Position numbers and translations under genes: made by a program | Assembly (NCBI GenBank): GCA_964347945.1 | Contig: CAYGAW010000187.1 | Span: forward strand, 1-5,422 | Source of the DNA: CAYGAW01 sp964347945 | GTDB lineage: Bacteria > Chloroflexota > Anaerolineae > UBA7937 > B3-Chlor | DNA length: 5,422 nucleotides | Direction of reading: 5' to 3' | Shown here: one piece after another, positions 1-5,122 of the stretch | Layout of the letters: each line of letters opens with the position of its first letter | Numbering within the stretch: position 1 is the first letter of the stretch | The notes under the pieces: generated by a model | Seen by the model: only the letters and a program-made list of their open reading frames with translations | Told to the model about the DNA's origin: nothing | The model's database searches: none

Positions 1-330
1 TCGTATGCCGTATTTCCTGATCCCTCTCATCATGAGGGCGAACCCTTTGAGCCACGCGTCACTGTACTCCTGTCCAAGAAACATGTTTCTCATGAAGCCT
101 GTATCTGCTCGCAAGAGTCGGCTTCCAATTCTGTAGAAAGGGTTGGCCATCATGTGGTTCAAATGGCTACAACTATTGCAGAATTTGACCTCTTCGCCCA
201 GGAAATGCTTCAGGGAGTTTACGAGCAGGCTTCCGTCTTGGTCACATTCCAAGTCAAACTTTTCAATAAGTAGCTTCAGAAGTGGGTTTACGGTCGACAA
301 CAAGGCGTTCTCGAGAAACTCTATCTGCAT
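1..330 (-). CDS. Probable radical SAM (SPASM-type) protein, N-terminal part, cut by the left window edge
   Basis: The minus strand is open from an ATG at 330-328 to the window edge, giving 110 residues with no stop, so the C-terminal part lies outside. The visible region is mostly helical. It has a C-x2-C pair (C51, C54) and ends in a stretch around W93-L-K-G-F and R102-G-I-R-K-Y-G-I-R. In archaeal radical SAM/SPASM proteins a helical N-terminal region ends in a similar 'W..G...GI.+YG++.P' segment just before the CxxxCxxC cluster-binding motif; that motif would fall just beyond the edge. Family assignment is therefore from recalled resemblance, not from the catalytic motif. The start is well supported: GGAGGAG lies four bases upstream. 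The frame stays open upstream to a stop at 423-421, but no better start is seen there. It is divergent from the DsrE-like gene. It could instead be another cysteine-containing helical protein. Confidence 0.6.
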   Translation of the reverse strand, partial: MQIEFLENALLSTVNPLLKLLIEKFDLECDQDGSLLVNSLKHFLGEEVKFCNSCSHLNHMMANPFYRIGSRLLRADTGFMRNMFLGQEYSDAWLKGFALMMRGIRKYGIR

Positions 331-334
331 GAAT

Positions 335-341
335 CTCCTCC
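335..341 (-). promoter_or_regulatory. Ribosome binding site of the left-edge gene
   Basis: GGAGGAG on the minus strand, four bases before the ATG at 330. It is a near-perfect Shine-Dalgarno sequence and fixes this start over any upstream codon in the same open frame. Confidence 0.7.
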
Positions 342-367
342 CGATGCCATCTGATTTGCGGCTCTTT

Positions 368-377
368 CTTAAAAAAG
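368..377 (-). promoter_or_regulatory. Possible TATA box for the left-edge gene
   Basis: CTTTTTTAAG on the minus strand, centred about 42 bases before the ATG at 330. With the usual archaeal spacing of about 25 bases from TATA box to transcription start, the leader would be about 15 bases, long enough to hold the GGAGGAG. Assigned by position and base composition only. Confidence 0.35.
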
Positions 378-488
378 TCTGTGGCTGGGAAGCCGTTTTC
401 AAGCGGATCTCAGTTTCCGACTATTCCAAAAGAAGCTGCAGTTCATTCGGCGCGAGCGGATGGCTCCGTCTTCGTCATTTGACGGTTG

Positions 489-498
489 AATTCTTAAG
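489..498 (+). promoter_or_regulatory. Possible TATA box for the DsrE-like gene
   Basis: AATTCTTAAG lies 46 bases before the ATG at 535, predicting transcription start near 520 and a leader of about 15 bases. The first nine bases, AATTCTTAA, recur upstream of the plus-strand gene at 4087, 51 bases before its ATG. This supports both being promoter elements and disfavours an earlier start for the DsrE-like gene at 502. Confidence 0.4.
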
Positions 499-534
499 TG
501 CATGGCTTCGCGCTATGGTTGCGAGGGCTTCGGT

Positions 535-867
535 ATGAATTCGAAGCTATTGACTGTAATCGCCACGAGGAACAAAGAGATGGCTCTTGCAGGTTTGATG
601 TTTACTCGCAACGCGACCAAGTATAGATGGTTGGACGACGTCAAAGTCGTGTTTTTCGGTCCCTCTGAAGAGTTGGTGGTGCATGATGAAAGAGTGGCTC
701 ACATGACTGAAGAGATAGCAGCCATGACCGACTGCTTCGCCTGCAAGTACCTATCAGATGAACAAGGCGTATCCGAAGACTTGGCAGAGGTCGGAATAAG
801 AGTCGAGTATGTTGGCACAGTCATCTCCGATTTGATCAAAGAGGGATATGTGCCCATGGTTTGGTGA
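535..867 (+). CDS. DsrE-like family protein, 110 residues
   Basis: A small cytosolic alpha/beta protein of DsrE-like type. It has an N-terminal strand ending in a loop (KLLTVIATR, 4-12), a helix with G20-L-M-F, a second strand and loop (V36-K-V-V-F-F-G-P-S), a C67-x2-C70 pair followed by K71, a 'GVSEDL..VGI' segment (78-88), and a hydrophobic C-terminal strand (Y105-V-P-M-V-W). This order is typical of single-domain DsrE/DsrF-like proteins of archaea. In sulfur-relay relatives (DsrE, TusD) a cysteine at about this place carries persulfide. That C67 or C70 does so here is inference, and no DsrF, DsrH, TusA or rhodanese partner is present in the window. The frame is also open from an ATG at 502. 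The ATG at 535 is preferred because it falls just before the first strand and downstream of the predicted transcription start; GAGGG upstream is only a weak ribosome binding site. The gene converges on the membrane protein gene at 963. Confidence 0.8.
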   Translation: MNSKLLTVIATRNKEMALAGLMFTRNATKYRWLDDVKVVFFGPSEELVVHDERVAHMTEEIAAMTDCFACKYLSDEQGVSEDLAEVGIRVEYVGTVISDLIKEGYVPMVW

Positions 868-962
868 AACGTTCTTGCATCGGCTCAAGTTGATGCTAAG
901 GACCACGCGGGAGGCCTGTGGAGAATCCATTGAAAGAATGAAAAGGTTAGCGTCTGACCCCG

Positions 963-1484
963 TCACTTTTTCGTTTCAAAAACCAATCCTTTGGAAACAT
1001 AAGCAGCTAAGAATAAAAAGACAATGCTGATCCAGACAAGTGGATAACCAAAGCCTAGGCCCCGGCTCACATCTAGATCGTGGTAGAAAAAGGAGTCATC
1101 TGGAAAAGCCAGGTCTAACCACGAATGGAAATGCAAAACGCTTAGTAATCCGCAGATACCAGATAAGGAAGCTGTAACTGCTACATATCTTTTCTTCACC
1201 TTCTCAGACAACCTTTCATACACAAAGGGAAGGACTGCGCAGACTACAGCAAAACAGAGAGACACAAAACCAGCTAATGGACTGAAAAACCCAACATCTC
1301 GCTTATCCGCAAGAGAACCACCAAACGCAGACAGCGAGTAGTAAGAACCGCCTACACTTTGAGAGAGATAATACCAGGGAGAAAACAGGCCGATAATTAA
1401 CAGGATACTGCCCGTCAGCATCAGCTTTGCATGTATCGACCCAAGAGTCGACGGTGAGTTGAGTTTCATCGTGACCAAAATCAC
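963..1484 (-). CDS. Four-helix membrane protein, function unknown
   Basis: I do not recognise this 173-residue protein. It shows four hydrophobic segments at about 20-40, 66-89, 100-119 and 144-167. The segment between helices 2 and 3 (E90 to R99, with K95, K97, K98 and R99) is basic, and the C-terminus is also lysine-rich. The segment between helices 3 and 4 is acidic and aromatic (L123 to D138). By the positive-inside rule both ends are cytosolic and the two longer loops are outside. No catalytic motif, cysteine cluster or transporter signature is visible. The start is uncertain: GTG at 1484 has only a weak GGAAAAGG nearby, and an ATG at 1469 (residue 6) is an alternative that leaves all four helices intact. 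It lies 12 bases after the stop of the MBL nuclease on the same strand, with no obvious promoter between, so the two are probably co-transcribed. A functional link with the nuclease is only suggested by this spacing. Confidence 0.75.
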   Translation of the reverse strand: MILVTMKLNSPSTLGSIHAKLMLTGSILLIIGLFSPWYYLSQSVGGSYYSLSAFGGSLADKRDVGFFSPLAGFVSLCFAVVCAVLPFVYERLSEKVKKRYVAVTASLSGICGLLSVLHFHSWLDLAFPDDSFFYHDLDVSRGLGFGYPLVWISIVFLFLAAYVSKGLVFETKK

Positions 1485-1496
1485 AAGCCTTTTCCA

Positions 1497-2504
1497 TCAT
1501 TTTGAAGCCGGAAGAGGCTTTGCCATGATACCTAGACGACTTCGAATCTCTCTTGCCAGTGCCTCTGCGGCACCATGTCGATGGTTGTCAGTAACAACCA
1601 TTCTTGGTTTGCATCTCTTAACATAGCCCAACAAGCCATCGAAATCCGAGTGGTCGCTAAGAGCAACCCTGAATTCTTTCTCGCCCACCTGCTTGCAGGG
1701 GCTCGAGAACTCCCAGCCACTCACAACGATGCGAAAGGCGTTCTGTCCTACACGCCGGCGTGAATTCATGTGGTGAAATGCAATACAAGGTTCACCATGT
1801 TGTAGCATTGAACGGGCTTTTTCTTCGTTTGACAGAAGAAGGCTATCCCCAAATTGCATCCCATGTCTCTCGCAGACTTTCGAAACGTGAAAGACTCTTT
1901 CAGGGACTATGAAAGGCACATCCACCTCTGCGTGATGCAAGATCTGCATGACTTCCTGCAGTTTTCCATGGTATCCGAAGAGATATACCGGTCCGCGTAT
2001 CAGACATTCTTCTACCAGAGAAACGAGCGTGCTTTCCACTCTATTCTTGAAGGGTCTCGCTCGATAAGGGTTCCCATAGGTTGCTTCCATGACGAGTATG
2101 TCAGCCTCAATTATCGGCGTCCTTGGCAGTCGAAAGTCACTGGTATACAAGATTCTCGTCCCATCAGCGTCTTTGACTAGGACCTGAGCGGACCCGAGAA
2201 TATGATCAACGTAATGGAGAGAAATCCGCTCATCCTTGTAGACTAAAGTCGTCCCGTATTCCAGGGTTTTCACGTTTCCAGCCGTGAGATATGAAGGCCC
2301 TTTGAGGACATCGATCAGACCTTTTGTGGCGGGGGTCATTACGACAATCCTACAATCTTTCAAGCTTCGCCGCAGCCCCGTCAAGTGATCAGCATGAGCG
2401 TGCGTAACAATTCTCAAGGGGCGGGTCTCGTCGAACCCGTCGCAGGCAACATGCTCTCCTAGGAGGACTGCTCCATTTCGGGTCACTGAGGCTTTCAAAG
2501 GCAT
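1497..2504 (-). CDS. Beta-CASP-type metallo-beta-lactamase-fold nuclease (exonuclease / mRNA 3'-end processing factor family)
   Basis: A 335-residue metal-dependent nuclease of the COG1236-type MBL superfamily. The metal-binding motifs are clear: H35-A-H-A-D-H40 (motif 2), H101 within 'HYVDHILGSA' (motif 3) and D123 in 'YTSDFR' (motif 4). A beta-CASP-like region follows, beginning with E140-A-T-Y-G-N-P (acidic motif A). Near the C-terminus are S283-D-H-S-D-F-D-G (H285) and a final histidine-rich segment, D306-N-H-R-H310-G, before the last helix. The length matches the short family that includes ligase-associated exonucleases and archaeal Artemis/Snm1-like proteins. It lacks the N-terminal KH domains of archaeal CPSF-type enzymes, so DNA or RNA as substrate cannot be decided from sequence. 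No DNA ligase or helicase gene is in the window. The ATG at 2504 has no Shine-Dalgarno sequence but a TATA-like box at fitting distance. The downstream membrane protein gene begins 12 bases after the stop. Confidence 0.9.
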   Translation of the reverse strand: MPLKASVTRNGAVLLGEHVACDGFDETRPLRIVTHAHADHLTGLRRSLKDCRIVVMTPATKGLIDVLKGPSYLTAGNVKTLEYGTTLVYKDERISLHYVDHILGSAQVLVKDADGTRILYTSDFRLPRTPIIEADILVMEATYGNPYRARPFKNRVESTLVSLVEECLIRGPVYLFGYHGKLQEVMQILHHAEVDVPFIVPERVFHVSKVCERHGMQFGDSLLLSNEEKARSMLQHGEPCIAFHHMNSRRRVGQNAFRIVVSGWEFSSPCKQVGEKEFRVALSDHSDFDGLLGYVKRCKPRMVVTDNHRHGAAEALAREIRSRLGIMAKPLPASK

Positions 2505-2541
2505 TCCATGGAACCAATTCGTATTGTTTCGGGTCTACTTG

Positions 2542-2549
2542 TTTTATGA
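2542..2549 (-). promoter_or_regulatory. Possible TATA box for the MBL nuclease operon
   Basis: On the minus strand GGGAAAG is followed directly by TCATAAAA, about 40 bases before the ATG at 2504. This predicts transcription start near 2520 and a short leader without a Shine-Dalgarno sequence. The purine-rich GGGAAAG sits where a TFB recognition element would be expected. Confidence 0.4.
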
Positions 2550-2769
2550 CTTTCCCTTTGTCTTGGCGTCAGAAGTCACGAGAGTCCCCAGCAGAAGCGG
2601 AGTGCGGCCTGAAAGTGCTATCTTTTCCGTCTTTCGGCGTCGTTTAGATTCTTGGTTGAAGCGGCAGGTTCCTCTGATCATTCGTATTGCTTGCATGAAG
2701 CAGTAAGAACATCATCCTTTCCGGAGTTAATGACCATCTCCAACGCACAGGGTGACGTCCTGCAACCCT

Positions 2770-3849
2770 TCAGCGTTTTCGCTTTCCTGCTATGAAGTCT
2801 TCAACCCACCGCCTCGCCACATCATCCGGGACTTGAACCGGGGGGTGCTTGAAGGCGTACGAAGAGATGCTTGTCAACGGCCCGATGATTCCTCTATCTA
2901 GCCCCAGTTTCACCGCTCTCACAACATCGATAACCACGCCAGCGCTGTTAGGAGAGTCCTCCACCTCCAATTTCGCCGTCAGGGTGACCGGCTGATTCCC
3001 GAATTTCTTACCCTTAACAAAGACATAGCAAATCTTCCTATCACCGAGAAACGGAACGTAGTCAGACGGCCCAATCCTCGTCGGGACCTCATAGGGCACC
3101 AGACTCGTAACAGCCTCCGTCTTGCTGACTCGCTTTGTCTTTAACCGCTCCTCCACCGTCATATTCTCGAAGTCTGTATTCCCCCCGAGATTCAACTGAT
3201 ACGTCTCCTCGATCTCTACGCCTCTGTCAACGCACAACCGAATCAGATTACGATGCAAAATTGTGGCCCCCAACTGACTCTTCACATCGTCCCCCGCCAC
3301 AGGTAGACCTTCACGGGCAAATCTGTCACTCCACTCTTTGGTCGACGCGACAAACTCAGGGATACAGTTCACCAAGGCACACTTTGCCTCCAGAGCGGCC
3401 CGTACATAGAACCGCGTGGCCTCATAGCTCCCAACGGGGAGAAAATTGATCAACATGTCCGCCTCAGTCTCCCTCAGAACCTCGGATACATCCGCGGACT
3501 CGATCTCTTGGTCGTCATAGATCCGAAAAGAGTCTCGCATATGCGAGGCCACGCCGTCGAGAATTGCGCTGGGAAGAACCTGTACACCGAGCTTGGGCAC
3601 CTCAGCAAACTTGGCGGCCGAATTCGGCTCTGCAAAAATCGCTTCCCCCAAATCCTTACCAATCTTGCGCTTGTTCACGTCAAAGGCGGCAACAAACTTG
3701 ATGTCACGGATGTGGTATCCTCCGAAATTTACATGCATAAGACCTGGAACCTGAGTTTCATTGGCTGTGTGCTTGTAGTACTCAATTCCTTGCACAAGAG
3801 CAGATGCACAATTCCCTACACCGGCAATTGCAACTCGAACTTCTGGCAA
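2770..3849 (-). CDS. ino1: 1L-myo-inositol-1-phosphate synthase
   Basis: A cytosolic, NAD-dependent enzyme that converts D-glucose 6-phosphate to 1L-myo-inositol 1-phosphate (EC 5.5.1.4), the first step towards archaeal inositol phospholipids and, in some species, inositol-based solutes. Numbering from the TTG start (359 residues), the Rossmann motif is G10-V-G-N-C-A-S16, followed by N135-F-L-P-V-G-S141, the catalytic-region signature G186-D-D-V-K-S-Q-L-G-A-T-I-L-H-R200, N220-L-G-G-N-T-D-F-E-N-M230, S242-K-T-E-A-V247, G260-P-S-D-Y-V-P-F-L-G-D-R-K272, and the E295-V-E-D-S-P-N-S-A-G304 region. All family motifs appear intact. The frame is open to a GTG at 3936, which would add 29 residues without family resemblance. 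The TTG at 3849 is preferred because GGAGGAG lies five bases upstream and the protein then begins 'MPEVRVAIAGVGN', like its relatives. Possible TATA-like sequences on the minus strand are GTAATAAG (3920-3913) and GCTTATCTA (3895-3887). It is a separate unit from the MBL operon, 265 bases downstream. Confidence 0.95.
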   Translation of the reverse strand: MPEVRVAIAGVGNCASALVQGIEYYKHTANETQVPGLMHVNFGGYHIRDIKFVAAFDVNKRKIGKDLGEAIFAEPNSAAKFAEVPKLGVQVLPSAILDGVASHMRDSFRIYDDQEIESADVSEVLRETEADMLINFLPVGSYEATRFYVRAALEAKCALVNCIPEFVASTKEWSDRFAREGLPVAGDDVKSQLGATILHRNLIRLCVDRGVEIEETYQLNLGGNTDFENMTVEERLKTKRVSKTEAVTSLVPYEVPTRIGPSDYVPFLGDRKICYVFVKGKKFGNQPVTLTAKLEVEDSPNSAGVVIDVVRAVKLGLDRGIIGPLTSISSYAFKHPPVQVPDDVARRWVEDFIAGKRKR

Positions 3850-3854
3850 ATCGA

Positions 3855-3861
3855 CTCCTCC
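3855..3861 (-). promoter_or_regulatory. Ribosome binding site that decides the TTG start of the inositol-phosphate synthase
   Basis: GGAGGAG on the minus strand, five bases before the TTG at 3849. It is identical to the site before the left-edge gene at 330. The ATG overlapping this element (ATGGAGGAG) is in another frame. Confidence 0.7.
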
Positions 3862-4035
3862 ATGATGGCTGGCTAGTTCTTGATCGTAGATAAGCACTTC
3901 GTTGCCCAAATTCTTATTACCTTCGGTCGCCCGCACGAAAAGCGCGTCTAGGTGACCAATAGGAAGAAGCGGCGGGTCAACCCCTCAGAAGCCTCAAACA
4001 TACATTAGTCAAGAAAGATCCACACACACGAACGT

Positions 4036-4048
4036 AATTCTTAATTAG
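4036..4048 (+). promoter_or_regulatory. Possible TATA box for the gene at 4087
   Basis: AATTCTTAATTAG ends about 38 bases before the ATG at 4087, predicting transcription start near 4070. It shares the nine bases AATTCTTAA with the sequence upstream of the DsrE-like gene. TAATTA is self-complementary, so the box could also direct minus-strand transcription, but a minus-strand leader from here to the inositol-phosphate synthase would be long. Confidence 0.4.
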
Positions 4049-4086
4049 CTCATCCATAGATAGCAGTTGCAAATGGAAGTTTGCGT

Positions 4087-4449
4087 ATGGATGATATTAC
4101 AGTGAGATATGAACCTTTCAAAGAAGTAGCCATCATGGAGTGTACCCGATTTGGTACTCCAGATGATCTCGCGCGGTTCGCCAACATCGCGGCAGGAGGA
4201 AAGACAACAGGGATCTATTGGGCGGACGGCGTGGTGTTCGTTTACTATCCGTTGCCTACATCAACCGAGGCAGCCGCGAAGTCTGTGATCGAAGACAAAA
4301 GGGTCTACTGGGCGTTCGCAAGCTACGCTGAGATGCCGGAATACCGCCCTTTGATCGAAACAAAAGAAAAGATCATCGTACCAGTCATCAACATGTCGAC
4401 GAGTCCTCTATTTCAAGCGGTTGCTAAATGGCTGAAACAGAGGAAGTAG
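4087..4449 (+). CDS. Hypothetical small soluble alpha/beta protein, 120 residues
   Basis: I do not recognise a family. The protein has no signal peptide, membrane segment or cysteine cluster (a single cysteine, C19). It alternates predicted strands and helices: strand 14-19, helix 25-36 after F22-G-T, a glycine turn (G37-G38), a strong aromatic beta hairpin (I43-Y-W-A-D-G-V-V-F-V-Y-Y54), helix 60-70, a second aromatic strand (V73-Y-W-A-F-A-S-Y80), a hydrophobic strand (K95-I-I-V-P-V-I102) and an amphipathic basic C-terminal helix (107-120). The compact fold with paired aromatic strands suggests a small domain that binds a ligand or dimerises, but this is inference. The ATG at 4087 is preferred over an in-frame TTG two codons upstream; GGAAG lies about eight bases before it. 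It is divergent from the inositol-phosphate synthase and converges on the small membrane protein gene. A hairpin overlaps its stop codon. Confidence 0.75.
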   Translation: MDDITVRYEPFKEVAIMECTRFGTPDDLARFANIAAGGKTTGIYWADGVVFVYYPLPTSTEAAAKSVIEDKRVYWAFASYAEMPEYRPLIETKEKIIVPVINMSTSPLFQAVAKWLKQRK

Positions 4450-4467
4450 ATAGCATTAGGGGCTATC
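4449..4467 (+). repeat. Perfect inverted repeat at the end of the 4087 gene
   Basis: GATAGC, seven bases (ATTAGGG), then GCTATC: a perfect six-base stem whose first base is the last base of the TAG stop codon. No T-run follows, so it is not a typical archaeal oligo-T terminator. It could protect or process the 3' end, or arise by chance. Confidence 0.4.
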
Positions 4468-4522
4468 CCAACGCAGCAGTTCCCTGTGAGACCTGTGGAA
4501 TGCTCACTTGGTCGTTCGTCGT

Positions 4523-4528
4523 ATATAG
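4523..4528 (+). promoter_or_regulatory. TATATA element without an assigned gene
   Basis: TATATA in the gap between two convergent genes. Read on the plus strand it would place transcription start near 4550, directly before the hairpins at 4547-4591. Read on the minus strand it would give a transcript antisense to the end of the 4087 gene. No credible open reading frame follows in either direction. Confidence 0.2.
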
Positions 4529-4546
4529 GCATAGAAAACCTTGAAG

Positions 4547-4582
4547 GAAACCAGGCGGGGCAACCGCGATCTCACATGGTTC
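4547..4582 (+). repeat. Nested inverted repeat, possible structured RNA or terminator region
   Basis: Outer arms GAAACCA (4547-4553) and TGGTTC (4577-4582) pair with one bulged A. Inside them GCGG (4555-4558), loop GGCAA and CCGC (4564-4567) form a four-base GC stem. It overlaps and would compete with the hairpin at 4573-4591. Confidence 0.3.
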
Positions 4583-4591
4583 AGTCATGTG
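4573..4591 (-). repeat. Perfect inverted repeat spanning the stop of the cysteine-motif gene
   Basis: CACATG, seven bases, CATGTG. The TGA stop of the minus-strand gene lies in the loop. Stem and loop lengths equal those of the hairpin at the end of the facing gene (4449-4467), although the sequences differ. Confidence 0.4.
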
Positions 4592-4895
4592 CCTTGTAGC
4601 ATTCCACCAATCGGGAGCAGCCTAAGCACTCTTCTGGGATGGGTGCGTTCTTATCCTGCCTACTGAGGTATCCAAAGCCGTGGGAGCATCGTGAATCGCC
4701 GTTCTTGGGCTGCGTTGAGAATCGCTTTTTCTTCTGCTTTGTGTTCTTGATTGTTTGGGGAGCCTTTTCGGGGGTCATTCGCTCTCCAGCAAAAAACCCC
4801 AAGAGAATAAGCGCAAAGGCTATAGCTAACGCGATGAACGCGCACATCTCAAACGAAAACATAGACCTCGCAGATTTCTCATTTGGCAATTGCAT
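4581..4895 (-). CDS. Small membrane-anchored protein with C-terminal four-cysteine motif
   Basis: A 104-residue protein with a short N-terminus, one strongly hydrophobic helix (about 16-37, F-I-A-L-A-I-A-F-A-L-I-L-L-G-F-F), a basic linker (K50 to K65, including K54-Q-K-K-K-R) and a compact C-terminal cysteine motif. The motif is C70-S-H-G-F-G-Y-L, then I86-P-E-E-C90-L-G-C93-S-R-L-V-E-C99, spacing C-x19-C-x2-C-x5-C. A 'C.H.FGYL...PKN.PIPEEC..C...VEC' segment recurs, as I recall, in small uncharacterised archaeal proteins; it could bind zinc or an iron-sulfur cluster. The basic linker after the helix suggests the motif faces the cytosol. The frame is open to a TTG at 4928, but the ATG at 4895 is chosen because a TATA-like sequence (4938-4929) would otherwise overlap the coding start and because it leaves a leader of about 12 bases. 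No Shine-Dalgarno sequence is visible. Confidence 0.75.
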   Translation of the reverse strand: MQLPNEKSARSMFSFEMCAFIALAIAFALILLGFFAGERMTPEKAPQTIKNTKQKKKRFSTQPKNGDSRCSHGFGYLSRQDKNAPIPEECLGCSRLVECYKAHD

Positions 4896-4928
4896 ATAGA
4901 CTTGATGAAGTTGGAATACGAATCGCAA

Positions 4929-4938
4929 CTATTAAGTG
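4929..4938 (-). promoter_or_regulatory. Possible TATA box for the cysteine-motif gene
   Basis: CACTTAATAG on the minus strand, preceded by a T-run, centred about 38 bases before the ATG at 4895. It supports that start and argues against the TTG at 4928. Confidence 0.35.
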
Positions 4939-5020
4939 AAAAAGCCCGTGTGCAAGAGCGAATATGAGTTGTGTGATGTTTAGAACGGTAAACGGAAAGG
5001 CAGAATTCAGGTAGATCTCC

Positions 5021-5038
5021 CGTGCGCGCGCATGTGTG
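5021..5038. repeat. Alternating pyrimidine-purine tract with a 10-base palindrome
   Basis: Eighteen bases of strict pyrimidine-purine alternation, containing the perfect palindrome TGCGCGCGCA at 5023-5032, in the gap between the CsaA-like gene and the cysteine-motif gene. Such tracts can adopt Z-DNA or bind dimeric regulators; neither is shown here. Confidence 0.4.
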
Positions 5039-5122
5039 GGAAACTAGACATCGCAAGCAACATGGCATCACGAACGAGAGGACCCTTTCCTATTGAACTC
5101 AAACATCCACTTCTACGCACAT

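Noticed and set aside
143..538. Plus-strand open frame of 131 residues overlapping the left-edge gene
   Set aside because: Its first half lies opposite the minus-strand coding region. The protein is rich in serine, arginine and phenylalanine with no recognisable motif, and it runs across the divergent promoter region.
967..971. T-run after the DsrE-like gene as a terminator
   Set aside because: Five Ts are too few to call with confidence, and they lie within the end of the facing coding region.
1303..1500. Minus-strand frame starting with ATGATGG that overlaps the MBL stop codon by four bases
   Set aside because: The ATGA overlap looks like translational coupling, but the frame is out of register with the four-helix protein and gives a 65-residue sequence without a sensible fold.
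2505..2769. Possible small gene or C/D box RNA in the 265-base gap downstream of ino1
   Set aside because: Minus-strand ATGs give peptides of only about 20 residues. A GATGATG resembles box C, but no CTGA box D lies at suitable spacing. No tRNA-like fold was seen. Apart from the promoter near 2545, I see nothing in it.
3974..3983. GGGT-CA-ACCC inverted repeat in the divergent region
   Set aside because: Four-base arms are expected by chance in this length, and it is not placed at either predicted promoter.
3979..4057. Minus-strand 26-residue open frame in the divergent region
   Set aside because: It is too short, has no ribosome binding site and overlaps the promoter of the 4087 gene.
4639..4899. 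Plus-strand 86-residue frame with hydrophobic stretch
   Set aside because: It is the complement of the transmembrane segment and tail of the minus-strand gene, whose cysteine motif and promoter make that strand the better choice.
4826..5071. Minus-strand 81-residue cysteine-rich frame
   Set aside because: It overlaps the membrane helix region of the cysteine-motif gene in another frame and crosses its promoter. The cysteines show no regular spacing.
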